From Vibrio parahaemolyticus (GTDB lineage Bacteria; Pseudomonadota; Gammaproteobacteria; Enterobacterales; Vibrionaceae): a DNA stretch of 64,000 nucleotides. Position numbers and translations under genes: made by a program. Numbering within the stretch: the first letter of the stretch is position 1; the number at the start of each line of letters is the position of its first letter. Below the pieces are notes generated by a model. The model worked only from the letters and a program-made list of their open reading frames with translations. It did no database searches and had not been told where the DNA came from. Shown piece by piece: positions 20,325 through 29,614 of this stretch. The DNA lies in assembly GCF_900460535.1 (NCBI RefSeq), contig NZ_UHIL01000002.1:248001-312000 (forward strand), read 5' to 3'.

Positions 20325-20693
20325 TCAAAGCCAAGTGTTGTATTCTTTATAATCATTGCTATTGTTAGATTTGTTTTTATTTGACGTTTTTTCGTAATCC
20401 ATTCCAAAACAAGCCCCAAATCCAAGTACTTTTACTCCAACATTAACACTTTTATCTTTACCAGCGTTGTTTACTTCTACAGCTACACTAGCAAGCGGTG
20501 TGTCAAATCCAACACGTACCGCTTTTATTTTTATTCCATCGATAGTATCCATACCTAACATCACTGGCTTCTCAGGCATGTTTTCTATTGCAATGGTGCT
20601 AATCGATGATATAGCAATCATGTTTTTTTGGATGTCGCTTTGAAGCATAAATTCACTGTTGAGATTTGGTAAAGAAACACTGCGTTGAAGCAT
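20325..20693 (-). CDS. Small protein of unknown function upstream of the large toxin
   Basis: 122 residues, ATG preceded by AAGGAG at good spacing, so translation is likely. No family recognised. The N-terminus MLQRSVSLPNLNSEF is rich in Ser and Leu; the middle has alternating hydrophobic residues suggesting beta strands (IKAVRVGFDTPLASVAVEV), and the end is Asn, Lys and Ser rich. No signal peptide or membrane segment. It runs in the same direction as the toxin, 424 bases away with a MITE between; it might have been co-transcribed before that insertion, perhaps as a chaperone or a separate secreted protein, but nothing in the sequence proves this. Confidence 0.6.
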   Translation of the reverse strand: MLQRSVSLPNLNSEFMLQSDIQKNMIAISSISTIAIENMPEKPVMLGMDTIDGIKIKAVRVGFDTPLASVAVEVNNAGKDKSVNVGVKVLGFGACFGMDYEKTSNKNKSNNSNDYKEYNTWL

Positions 20694-21039
20694 ATTACAA
20701 ACTCCTTAAATTTCAGTTTCATTTATTTTAATTGGACAGAGTAACCCTAGGGAAAATTAAATTTATTTATATTTTAGTCGTCAGTATCGATACCTACTAG
20801 ATATTCATTTAAAAAGCAAGCATCAAGAATTATTCACCGACATCAGAAAGAGATGAAATAACAGCTATCGGCAGGTTTGTTGAAAAAAAACATCCTCAGT
20901 CATAATCCTAGAATAACATTTCCCACATTGCCTGACGTGGACCAATAACATGCTAAACATATACCGTAATTTTAATTTTTTTGACGCCACAGTTCTATAT
21001 TGTCCGTGATATGATATGCATCAAATTGTTTTTTTGAAT

Positions 21040-21219
21040 AGGTTTATCACAATTCACCTATGTTAGGTTTCTTGATTAGATAATCATGGGTAAAATCACA
21101 TTCGTCAGCGCAGCTATCTATGTGCTGATGATATTGACCGTAAAACTTCATTGTGAAACTTTAATGTTTCATACCTTAAGAAAGCCAGCGACATGGATGT
21201 GTAACTGGCTTTCTTTTTA
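21040..21219 (+). ncRNA. Candidate small RNA
   Basis: No reading frame, but ordered structure: a hairpin TCAGCG...GCTGA near 21106-21130, then a strong terminator. Possible -10-like TATGATAT sequences lie about 21010. This is a weak prediction based on structure alone; the family is not recognised. Confidence 0.25.
21178..21219 (+). terminator. Rho-independent terminator, plus strand
   Basis: AAGAAAGCCAG and CTGGCTTTCTT pair across 16 bases and are followed by a T-run. No plus-strand protein gene precedes it. Confidence 0.75.
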
Positions 21220-21973
21220 TACCCACTTTTCATTATTTATTTTAAATGGATAATGGAAACCTTTATTTGAGGTAGGGCTCATCAACCAAAATGCCTCGCC
21301 AAAATGGTTATATTTAAACTCTTCGAAAAATTAGAAATGCTTTTTCTACAATTGCATATAACTCCCTCTAAATCGAAAATTACAGTGTGATTTTTTGGAA
21401 CAGTCTCAATTTATTCATCAAACGAGCCAATTCTAATACAATAACCAGACAAGCAACTCGCATTGGATTAAATACTCAGCAGCTAGCGAACAACTCGACC
21501 ACATTAGCCTATTACCATACACTGAAGCCTCATTACAAAAAAAGTGAACCAGAAACACGCAACAAAACCGTAGCTCTCTGAAAGCAAGGGGGGCTAAGAA
21601 CCTATCTCAGTAGGCATTATCTAAGCAAAATCAACACCTATTGAAAACACTATAAATGAGCTCAACGCAGCGCTTAATCTCTGGTGCACGCAGGGCAAAA
21701 ATGGAGTCGCTACTGCATATCCACAAAACTAACTATTCTTTAGGTACACATCAAAAAAAGAGCGGACAAGCATGATGTAATGAACAACATTCTTTTTGCT
21801 CACAGAAAGAGTCGCAAGCGGAGTGTGCGCAATGCGAAAGATGCTATCAAACACTGAAATACTGTCAGAAAATCAAACATAGCGATTAATACAAATTAAT
21901 CATTTCCCAAAATACATAAACCACCACCCAAAAGCAGCTTACACTCAAATTGTCACGTAGTTTACAATTTAAG

Positions 21974-22003
21974 CAAAAAAAAAAGAGGGCATAATGCCCT
22001 CTT
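21974..22003 (-). terminator. Terminator of the Ig-like surface protein gene
   Basis: AAAGAGGGCAT/ATGCCCTCTTT palindrome with ten A residues on its left, which become the T-run on the minus strand, 58 bases past the stop codon of the gene at 22061. Confidence 0.85.
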
Positions 22004-22060
22004 TAACTCCTGAATACCTTGCTCACAGATATCTAAGAAAAAAGCTCGATAGGTGGCTTT

Positions 22061-23887
22061 TTACTCAGAAACACAAGAGACAAATCTCGCCTGCTCTGGA
22101 GCATGGCTACTTTTGTAACCAGTATACATGTTAATGTTATGATAAGTGCCTTTGCGACTTATTTCCGAATCAGTCCCGTATGTGTTCGATGTTGGCCATC
22201 CATGACTTAGATATAAGCTTCGGTTTTCTTTAAACAACGCCTCCAATTGTTCGATTGTCGCTAGTTTCCAATTACTTCTATCATGATAATTAGCTTGGCT
22301 TAATAGCTGACAAAATTCACGTGCCATCGCATGAGAGAACCTTGCAGGCTTTAGACCATTTGGCCCATAAACACCATCTTCTGAAAACGTGTTGTAATAA
22401 GCAGCATTAAGCTCTTTGGCAAAGTCAACAGTTGGAGTTGAAGTATAGAGCGTTGTTGGGTTTTTCTTTAGTTTTGTTACTACCGGACCAGGGTTGGATT
22501 GAACTCGAATGCTATGCGAGTCGCTGAAGCCATCTACTGTCACTTGCAGTGAAGCTTCTCCTGGATGAATACCACGCGCAACGCCTTTGTCCAATTTTAC
22601 AATCGCGCTATCCGAAACCGAAATATCAACCCCCTCTTTAATCTCTACCTCGCTTCCGTCAGCGAATTGCCCCATTACTCTGATAACAGCCTCACTACCC
22701 TGAGAATAGGTGTTCGAAATTATCTCAGGGACAACCTCTAGGTTAATTCCTTTTAACTCATTCACAGAAACATGAATAGTTTGAGTCTCACTTTCAACTC
22801 CATCTTTCATTGCGGTTAGTGTCACGACCCCAGCTCGCAACGTCGTAAGAAGCCCATCTTTCGATACTGTAGCGATATTTTTGTCTGATACTTTCCACTC
22901 AACTTGATGAGTCATGTTAAGCTCTGTATCGTCAGTAAAATGCCCTGTCACATGCAGTTGCACTACCTCATTGGTAAAAACTTTACTGATGTTTGGTGAT
23001 ACTGTTAACTTATCTAAAACAACCTCATAGACTTCGATGTAGTGTGGCTCACTTTCAATATTATCTATCTTTGCCGAAATAAGAGTGCTTCCTGCTTTCA
23101 AACCTTGCAAACCCTCAATAGGATCAATCTTAATCGTAGATTGGTCTGAGATATTCCAAGAAATCTGAGATGACACATTATGACGTCGACCATATCGATC
23201 AACTCCCATTACATACCAGTGCGCTTGCTCGCCAACTTTTATTGAATGAGGAAGACCAACAACATCTAATGAAACATAAGGGGACTCAATCACATCCATA
23301 GGAACTGGCCAACTCGTTACCCCGTTGCTTGCAGCAGCTGTAATAGTGGTTGAACCTTGGCCAATACCAGTAGCAACCCCATTACTGATACTTAATACAC
23401 TTTCATTACCGACGGACCAAGACACCGATGGAGTGATATCAATGTATGCCCCATCAGAAAAACGTCCTAAGGCTTCGAGTTCTGTAGATTTTCCTCTAAT
23501 CAACTCCCAATCACTCGATCCCACCCTCAGATCAGTTAACTCAACATCATTAACAGTAATGTTATAGTTTTCTGTTTTATCATAAACAGAACATTGAACT
23601 TGATACGAACCAGGTTTTACACCAAGCAACAGGTTGTCCTGAATTTTTAACCCAGTAGAATGAGTGATACATGACACGCGGTCTGTCAAGTCAACTGTTT
23701 CCCCCTCAACGGTCTTATCTGTAGCGGTAATAGAGATTACACCATCAACTGGGATCAGTGTTGGATTATCATTAAAGTGCCAGTTCGAATATTTGTTTTC
23801 CATTTCAAATAGAATATTTGTCTGGGAACTAGCGAAACTATGCGTACTTATCAAAGCTAATGTGGTGAATATTATATTTTTCTTCAT
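22061..23887 (-). CDS. Secreted surface protein with bacterial Ig-like (Big2) domains and C-terminal lectin-like domain
   Basis: 608 residues with AGGAGG before the ATG and a Sec signal peptide (MKKNIIFTTLALISTHSFA). At least four Big2-type repeats of about 85-90 residues follow, each with a pattern such as VSWSVGNESVLSISNGVATGI or VEWKVSDKNIATVSKDGLLT. The last 120 residues (ARFSHAMAREFCQLLSQANY, then NWKLATIEQLEALF, two Cys) look like the C-type-lectin-like DUF823 domain found at the tips of invasin-type adhesins. There is no beta-barrel or anchor, so it is probably secreted or held by other surface parts. Likely role: adhesion. It has its own terminator and stands alone. Confidence 0.8.
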   Translation of the reverse strand: MKKNIIFTTLALISTHSFASSQTNILFEMENKYSNWHFNDNPTLIPVDGVISITATDKTVEGETVDLTDRVSCITHSTGLKIQDNLLLGVKPGSYQVQCSVYDKTENYNITVNDVELTDLRVGSSDWELIRGKSTELEALGRFSDGAYIDITPSVSWSVGNESVLSISNGVATGIGQGSTTITAAASNGVTSWPVPMDVIESPYVSLDVVGLPHSIKVGEQAHWYVMGVDRYGRRHNVSSQISWNISDQSTIKIDPIEGLQGLKAGSTLISAKIDNIESEPHYIEVYEVVLDKLTVSPNISKVFTNEVVQLHVTGHFTDDTELNMTHQVEWKVSDKNIATVSKDGLLTTLRAGVVTLTAMKDGVESETQTIHVSVNELKGINLEVVPEIISNTYSQGSEAVIRVMGQFADGSEVEIKEGVDISVSDSAIVKLDKGVARGIHPGEASLQVTVDGFSDSHSIRVQSNPGPVVTKLKKNPTTLYTSTPTVDFAKELNAAYYNTFSEDGVYGPNGLKPARFSHAMAREFCQLLSQANYHDRSNWKLATIEQLEALFKENRSLYLSHGWPTSNTYGTDSEISRKGTYHNINMYTGYKSSHAPEQARFVSCVSE

Positions 23888-24484
23888 TTAAACCTCCTAA
23901 AAACACCAACTCAAACAAAATACCGCCTTGTTTGGAAGGCGCCCCTATATAAGAACGCAAAAGAAAAAAGCTGAATAATGAAATAACAAGGATAATAATG
24001 AAAAATGACGGCATTTCAAAAAACTTATAAATCAGAATGTTACGAGTATAGTAGTAACTTAGAAAAAACCTCTCTATCAAACAAACGAGGTTTTGGCATA
24101 AGGCTACGAGGATTAGCTGATGTTAAAACATTAACTGAGTGAACTATTGGTTGCTGAATACCATAGATTATGTATCAAATTCTCTGCAATCAGCTAACCC
24201 ACTTTACAAATACATAAATACTTCATGCACTCCTCTGAGGCAGTGGGCATCTTCTATTTTTGGCAAGAGTACCTCCCAGAAAAAACATGGTGAAATATTA
24301 ATTATCATGAGAAACAGATCGTGTCTCATTGTTGAAATTATTTTTATGGGGTAGCATAAGAGTTACTTGATATCCTAAATAACATCTTAATAGTGCTACA
24401 CATCGTTGTTACTCTTTTTGATTATAGAGCCTACGCTGTGTTATTTAATACAAGTTAAATCAGCATTTACCTTCTTTGATATAG
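23888..24484. other. Non-coding stretch upstream of the Ig-like gene
   Basis: About 600 AT-rich bases. It must contain the promoter of the leftward gene at 22061. An imperfect hairpin AAAACCTC...GAGGTTTT lies at about 24066-24095. Short open frames here lack ribosome-binding sites and similarity to anything I recognise. Confidence 0.4.
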
Positions 24485-24835
24485 AAATGCTATAGAAAAG
24501 AGTCTGTTAGAGAAGCGGAGAAATGTGTATCGAGAAGAAAAAATGATTTAAATTATGGAGTGTATTCTTTTAGAGGAACGGGTGGATTGCTGAGAAGCAG
24601 TAGCTATGGAAAAAAAGCAAAAAGAGACTTTCATAAATTACTAAATGATGAACAATTTTCGAAAATACATTGTAGTGGTTTTGTTGGTGGTATAGCACAA
24701 ATAGTAGATGCTAAAAGAAATGATATGGAACCATCAATAGTTAAGATTCACACAAAACACACATCACCATCAAAACTACTCAAATATTTAAAGTCAAACA
24801 GTGAAATAATAAGAGTTGGTAAGATAGTAATATAG
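24485..24835 (+). pseudogene. Unrecognised gene fragment
   Basis: An open frame from the stop at 24482 to TAG at 24833-24835 has no ATG in frame; the earliest usable start is GTG at 24560 with no clear ribosome-binding site. The product is basic and contains NYGVYSFRGTGGLLRSSSYG, reminiscent of the start of an ADP-ribosyltransferase or lipase-like fold, but I cannot assign it. The open frame upstream of any start and the IS debris nearby suggest the 3' part of a larger gene, perhaps an effector, that lost its beginning. Confidence 0.35.
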
Positions 24836-25026
24836 ATTTATTTAGATAGAATCTATTATCGAATTAACTTTAACCTTAAATACAGTTATTTCTTATTAAT
24901 GGTAATATTTCACTATTTCAAATTTTTAAGCCCCCCCTAATAAAGACAGGGAATTCAATGGCTTTTAACTATTCATACTACAGGGAGAAAAGTCTAAGGT
25001 GAAACGCTTCTAATTTTGCTTAGACA

Positions 25027-25066
25027 GACCCGCCGAAGAATTATACATATATCTGACGATGGCGAT
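25027..25066 (+). mobile_element. Tiny IS5-family transposase relic
   Basis: The bases from CGCCGAAGAATTAT to GATGGCGATATCC match the transposase gene region at 10430-10465 (the part encoding RRIIEISGDGAYD) with a few changes. No ends are visible. Confidence 0.6.
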
Positions 25067-25094
25067 ATCCTAACCGTTAATTATATTAGTCATT

Positions 25095-25129
25095 TTTACC
25101 ATACCCCCACCAGAATTGGTAGGGGTAAA
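25095..25129 (-). terminator. Probable terminator of the VopT-like gene
   Basis: ACCCCTACCA-ATTCT-GGTGGGGGT hairpin read on the minus strand, followed by an A/T-rich stretch without a perfect T-run; 42 bases after the stop at 25171. Confidence 0.5.
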
Positions 25130-25170
25130 TAAGTTATGCTGTTGTCTGATTAAAATAAAACACCACCTTT

Positions 25171-25998
25171 TTACGGTTTGTAAATATCCATATAAACTCC
25201 ATTATAGTCTCTTTTCTCAAGTAAGGAGATATGTAAGATACTGCTATTATTAGCAACATCATTTTCCCATGTTTTTTCTGTCACCATCAGCATTGAGTTT
25301 GGCGGGAATATTGCTTCAAGAGTTCTACCCTTTTCTACTATTGCAGGATTACCTTTAATGGTTATAACTACTGGTACGGTATCCGTTGCTCCTGTTATTT
25401 CAAAAAAGAAATCACTATTCAACATTTGAGTTTTATCCGTTCCAGAAGAAATAAAACCTTTGTCGGAAACAACATCCCCTATCTTTGCGTTAGTTAATAC
25501 TTTATAATCATCACTTGCGATTCGAAACACTGATATCGGGTCACCTTCCACTCTTCCTGAATCAATGCATCTTATCATTGACTCAACATTTTTGATTCCT
25601 TCACTTCCAAATGTTTTAGTTAATGAACGTTCGTCATTTTTCCTTAGGTAATCATTTATAGGACTGCTACCTATTTTATCGTAATCAAAATTTATTTTTG
25701 CTGTAGGTTTTAGGTGTTTATTTTCTTGGGCTTTAAAAGATAACCCTGAATATAACTGTTGTTGTGAAATGTATTTCTGTCTTTTTTGGATCAACACCTT
25801 ATTTTTTTCTTCATACTTTTTAATTTCACTAGCATTACTTTTGACACTTTCAATTTTTCTTGAAAGGCTTTGTATTTCTTTTTCATTTTTTGCAAGCTTT
25901 ATTTTGACAATACGACTGGCTAGACTGTAATCGCCGATTTTCGCTGCTCTACTTGAATGATTTAGTGTTCGTGCGATAAATTTTTCAATTGGTATCAT
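25171..25998 (-). CDS. ADP-ribosyltransferase T3SS effector, VopT-like
   Basis: 275 residues, ATG with AGGAGAG ahead. The first 90 residues are helical and charged, as in many T3SS effectors (secretion signal and chaperone binding). The rest is an R-S-E type ADP-ribosyltransferase: Arg159 in ISVFRIAS, Ser184-Ser185 in KGFISSGT (the STS-like strand) and Glu228 in GRTLEAIFPP. The usual ExE/QxE pair reads TLE, so the first acidic or Gln residue is replaced by Thr226. VopT of V. parahaemolyticus T3SS2 ADP-ribosylates Ras and has this size and location type, so this is the best match. No adjacent chaperone; VocC at 54121 may serve. Confidence 0.75.
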   Translation of the reverse strand: MIPIEKFIARTLNHSSRAAKIGDYSLASRIVKIKLAKNEKEIQSLSRKIESVKSNASEIKKYEEKNKVLIQKRQKYISQQQLYSGLSFKAQENKHLKPTAKINFDYDKIGSSPINDYLRKNDERSLTKTFGSEGIKNVESMIRCIDSGRVEGDPISVFRIASDDYKVLTNAKIGDVVSDKGFISSGTDKTQMLNSDFFFEITGATDTVPVVITIKGNPAIVEKGRTLEAIFPPNSMLMVTEKTWENDVANNSSILHISLLEKRDYNGVYMDIYKP

Positions 25999-26857
25999 AA
26001 ACTACTCTCCTACACGGTTAGTTAAATATTGTGTTAGCCAATTGTTGGCTTAAATAAAATAGGATTCAAACAACATATTCGATATAAAAACCAATGACAT
26101 AATTTTAATGAGTGCATGACAGTGGTTTTAAAATAATATGAGTTTTCTTAATAGCAACTGAAACCCGTAATATCCCCTTCCTATATTGCTTTCTGTATCT
26201 AGATGAAAAAAGGATGATGCAAACACTGTAATTGATTTAGAGAGTAAACCATGATGTTTTTCCACTTTTTCTCGTGAATCAGCGTTCGTGCTCAACTTTG
26301 TTTTTCATATCTAAGACCTTGGATGTCCTCGTATCCCTCTAGTTCATTGGTTTGTATTTGCGCAGTATTTTACACTATGCCACTACAATCACTAATCCAA
26401 AAATAAGAAAGCTAGAGTTTATTAGGCGTTATACTGTTAGTTGTTTTATAACTTTAGATATAAGGATGCTGAATTAATGAATGTAAACGTTAAGATCTTG
26501 GCTTCTCCTCGAGCTAGGCTACAAAGCCCTAAACAAACGCACATCTAATATCATCAACTATCTCTATTAGATAAAGAGTAACTATGTGGGGATAAATAAC
26601 CATTTGAAACCTTATAAGTCAAACATCCATAGCCACTTATCGTTCGTTTTTTCCTTACAACATATTCACTCAGTTTTTTTTTGTCCTTATTTCGCGTATA
26701 AAAATCATCCCAAAAACCTTCAAAAGACATATGTTTAAAACTCGCATATCACAAACCTAATTTAGTTAATATGGATTTTATTCTTTTTTAGGTCACCAGA
26801 ATTATTCTGAAAAATAAAGATACAAACAGGCTTTATTGCTCAATTCAGTGAAAAAAT
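25999..26857. other. 0.86-kb AT-rich region without recognised genes
   Basis: Nothing coding is convincing. It should contain the promoter for the VopT-like gene at its left end. No clear hairpins, repeats or tRNA-like sequences seen. Confidence 0.4.
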
Positions 26858-27540
26858 GTGACTGACCATGTTGCTTATTTTGTGCGAAGCATCGCGCAAA
26901 GAACTTGTACAGAGCTCAAAGCGGTTTTGACAACATCAAAAGGCGAGCTGGGCTCAAGGTGCATCCAGAAAGAACTGCCTGAGAACGATGTTCATCATAA
27001 TGTTAAAACCATTGCAGCCAGTATGAGGCATCAGAATTTAACGCCCAAAGTCACACGCAAGCTCAAATCTACTAAGGGCAGCAAGCATAAGATGACGATT
27101 GCTATGAGCCTGAAGACTCAAGACTTCAATACAGTGAATAAAATCAAAAGTATGCAGGTGGCATTACCTATATCACTACAAGCGAAGGTCAGCTCTACTT
27201 GGCAGTAATTATTGATTTTGATTCAAGAGAACTAATTGACTGCTCTATGGATACAAGAATACCTGCTACGATAGTCTGCAATGCACGATCTAGGGTATTA
27301 TTACATCACAGATTCCCTGTACAAATTTTCGTTCATCGTGATCGAGGTGATCATTGCTGTTCAAAAAATTCTCGAGGCCTGATAACTATAACTTCTTGTA
27401 ATCTAGAAAAAAGTATAAGTAGAAAAGGAAATTGCTAGGAAAATGCTTATGTTGAGATATCCTTCCATTCTATAAAAGTGGAAGCGGTCTAGCATGAGCC
27501 GATTTGACGAGAGACTAGGCCCCCAAACGTTCTGTGCGCG
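26858..27540 (+). pseudogene. Decayed IS3-family transposase (OrfB, rve integrase type)
   Basis: The first frame (26858-27208) carries the helical region before the integrase core (KAVLTTSKGELGSRCIQKEL, then SKHKMTIA). A second frame (from about 27145) carries GGITYITTSEGQLYLAVII, SMDTRI, HRDRGDHC, SISRKGNC and, after a stop at 27435, NAYVEISFHSIKVEAV. These are the landmarks of IS3/IS911 OrfB. The first catalytic Asp of the TDITYI motif is Gly here, and there are a frameshift and stops, so it is dead. No terminal repeats found. Confidence 0.75.
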
Positions 27541-27672
27541 CATAGAGTTATGATCTGACGAGAAAGCACCGTGCTCTTGGCTTGGATATTTAAGCCCAAC
27601 TAACTTTGAACAACAAAATCTCGCTTAATCACTTGCCCAGTTTGGATGGATAAGTTCAAACGGACATACGCT

Positions 27673-27710
27673 AAAAAACGAAAAGCCACCCATGATATCC
27701 GGGTGACTTT
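27673..27710 (-). terminator. Terminator of the urease operon
   Basis: AGTCACCC...GGGTGGCT hairpin on the minus strand followed by TTTTCGTTTTTT, 31 bases past the ureG stop codon. Confidence 0.8.
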
Positions 27711-27740
27711 ATTACGTCATGGACCTCAATGTGAGCAAAC

Positions 27741-28391
27741 TTAATCCACTTTGGGCAGCATACCTTTGTCTACAATGAAATCAATAATTTTTTGAAGACC
27801 AATACCATCCTTCAGGTTGGTAAAGACGTAAGGTTTTTCTGGGCGCATACGAGCAGTATCTGCCTCCATAACATCCAGTGATGCTCCAACATACGGCGCT
27901 AGGTCTATCTTATTGATCACCAACAAATCAGAGCGGGTGATGCCAGGGCCCCCTTTACGTGGGATCTTTTCACCTTCAGCAACGTCAATGACATAAATGG
28001 TTAAATCTGCCAACTCTGGGCTAAATGTTGCGCTCAAATTGTCGCCACCACTTTCGACAAAAACCACATCTAAATTTTTGTGACGTTTTGCTAATTCTTC
28101 GACCGCCGCTAAATTCATAGAAGCGTCCTCACGGATTGCGGTATGAGGACATCCTCCTGTTTCAACACCAATTATGCGATCAGCATCTAGTGCTTGTGCG
28201 CGTGTTAAAATTTTTGCATCTTCTTGCGTATAGATGTCATTCGTAACGACCGCAATTTGATATTTGTCACGTATTGTTTTACATAGGATTTCAAGCAGGG
28301 CTGTTTTACCTGACCCCACAGGACCTCCGACACCAATTCTCAGCGGTTGTTTGTAATCTTGATTATTATATTCTTGCATTTTTTCTCTCAT
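27741..28391 (-). CDS. ureG: Urease accessory GTPase UreG
   Basis: 216 residues with the SIMIBI GTPase P-loop [15 protein letters not shown] near residue 22, the metal-binding CPH motif in [15 protein letters not shown], and [11 protein letters not shown] for guanine recognition. UreG uses GTP hydrolysis to load nickel from UreE into urease, working with UreD and UreF. It is the last gene of ureDABCEFG and overlaps ureF by four bases (ATGA). Complete and normal. Confidence 0.97.
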   Translation of the reverse strand: MREKMQEYNNQDYKQPLRIGVGGPVGSGKTALLEILCKTIRDKYQIAVVTNDIYTQEDAKILTRAQALDADRIIGVETGGCPHTAIREDASMNLAAVEELAKRHKNLDVVFVESGGDNLSATFSPELADLTIYVIDVAEGEKIPRKGGPGITRSDLLVINKIDLAPYVGASLDVMEADTARMRPEKPYVFTNLKDGIGLQKIIDFIVDKGMLPKVD

Positions 28392-29053
28392 GAACGGAAA
28401 AGACGAGTGTATTGCGTCTCATGCTGACAGCTTGCTATCACCTGAGCTGGAGTAAAACTACCAATCCGATCGCACGGCCATCTCATCGATTTCTCGATGA
28501 CCTCTGGCACAAACTTAGTGAGATCAATTAGCAACTTTTGACCTGCAGTTTGTCCTAAAGGAATAAGCTTCACACCAGCCATTACGGCGTTTTCTAACCA
28601 GCTCCACGTGTAAGCGGAGCAAAGTTTCACCAAGGGGATCTCCCACTTCTCCGCAGCTAGAGCAAAAGCAGCAACTTGAGTTTGATTGACCAACGGAAAA
28701 GTGTGCTCCGACAAATCGATCCCCAGCTGAGGAAGCAACTTGGCAAATGCAGCCCCACGTTGACGCTCTTCTATTCTGAGCTCTTTTGTCTCTCGACTTG
28801 CGACAATGAAATCACACCAATACTGCGCTTTCTCATAGCTCTGCACACCAAGCAAATGATGCAACTGGATCAAAATTGGTATTTCTAACGTCGCTAGGCT
28901 GTCTTGCATTTGTGAGGTTAACCACAATGCAAGACTTTGCTCATCCTTGACCCAACCTTTTTCGATTGCCCATTCGAGCCCTTGAGAATATGTGAACGCA
29001 CCTACAGGTAGTGATGGGCTAATAAGTTGATACAAACGTAAATCTGTCAACAT
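28388..29053 (-). CDS. ureF: Urease accessory protein UreF
   Basis: 221 residues, all-helical UreF family: [21 protein letters not shown] at the N-terminus and the conserved [11 protein letters not shown] in the C-terminal half. It forms the UreD-UreF-UreG complex and controls the GTPase of UreG during nickel insertion. It starts 27 bases after ureE. Complete. Confidence 0.96.
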   Translation of the reverse strand: MLTDLRLYQLISPSLPVGAFTYSQGLEWAIEKGWVKDEQSLALWLTSQMQDSLATLEIPILIQLHHLLGVQSYEKAQYWCDFIVASRETKELRIEERQRGAAFAKLLPQLGIDLSEHTFPLVNQTQVAAFALAAEKWEIPLVKLCSAYTWSWLENAVMAGVKLIPLGQTAGQKLLIDLTKFVPEVIEKSMRWPCDRIGSFTPAQVIASCQHETQYTRLFRS

Positions 29054-29080
29054 AGAAATCCTTAATACAACAGATTTACA

Positions 29081-29560
29081 TTAATGATGATGGTGACCGT
29101 GAGAAGCACCACTTATTGAGCCACCGTAAGCTCCGGGCTCAGGTTGGTATTTAGCTCGCTCAACACGAACCCCCAAACCAAGTCCTTTGACCATATCATC
29201 GAGTACATGATCATGCAGATAGCGGCACCAACCTAGCTCCACTTGTAGTGGTACATGCCTGTTTCCCAGGTGATAACACGCTTTGGCAAGTAACAATAAA
29301 TCGTCAGTAAAAGCTGTAGATACCACCTCCTCAGCCGCCTCAACAAGAGCAATTTCACCGGTCTCTGCTTGCAGAAGATCACCTTCTTTTAATACGGTTC
29401 CGCGAGGTAAAAACAAACCAGCTTCATCACCGTTATTCAAGCAAACCTTTAGTCTGCTTTTAGTTCTCTCATCCATGGTTAAACATACGCTCAGGCAATT
29501 TTCTCTGTCGGTGAAATTAGCTCTACCTTCACTGTTAATAACTTGTGTGAATCGAATCAT
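29081..29560 (-). CDS. ureE: Urease nickel metallochaperone UreE
   Basis: 159 residues from the ATG at 29560, which has GGGAGAG ahead of it; an in-frame start 27 bases upstream adds a non-conserved extension. The peptide-binding domain carries LFLPRGTVLKEGD, the metal-binding domain AKACYHLGNRHVPLQ with the key His of the dimer interface, and the C-terminus ends SHGHHHH, a short nickel-binding tail. It delivers nickel to UreG. Confidence 0.95.
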   Translation of the reverse strand: MIRFTQVINSEGRANFTDRENCLSVCLTMDERTKSRLKVCLNNGDEAGLFLPRGTVLKEGDLLQAETGEIALVEAAEEVVSTAFTDDLLLLAKACYHLGNRHVPLQVELGWCRYLHDHVLDDMVKGLGLGVRVERAKYQPEPGAYGGSISGASHGHHHH

Positions 29561-29614
29561 TGCTCTCTCCCACACCTCCCTGAACACATAAACAGGGAAG
29601 TGCTAATGGTTAAC

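Larger units (their letters stand above)
20694..22060. other. 1.4-kb region without protein genes
   Basis: AT-rich. Holds a plus-strand terminator (21178-21219) with a possible small RNA before it, and the terminator of the leftward surface-protein gene (21974-22003). An open stretch at 21387-21581 has no ribosome-binding site and no recognisable product; it ends near an IS-like ACGCAACAAAACC sequence and is probably debris. Confidence 0.5.

Noticed and set aside
21387..21581. 64-codon open frame
   Set aside because: No ribosome-binding site and no similarity; next to an IS-like end, so treated as debris.
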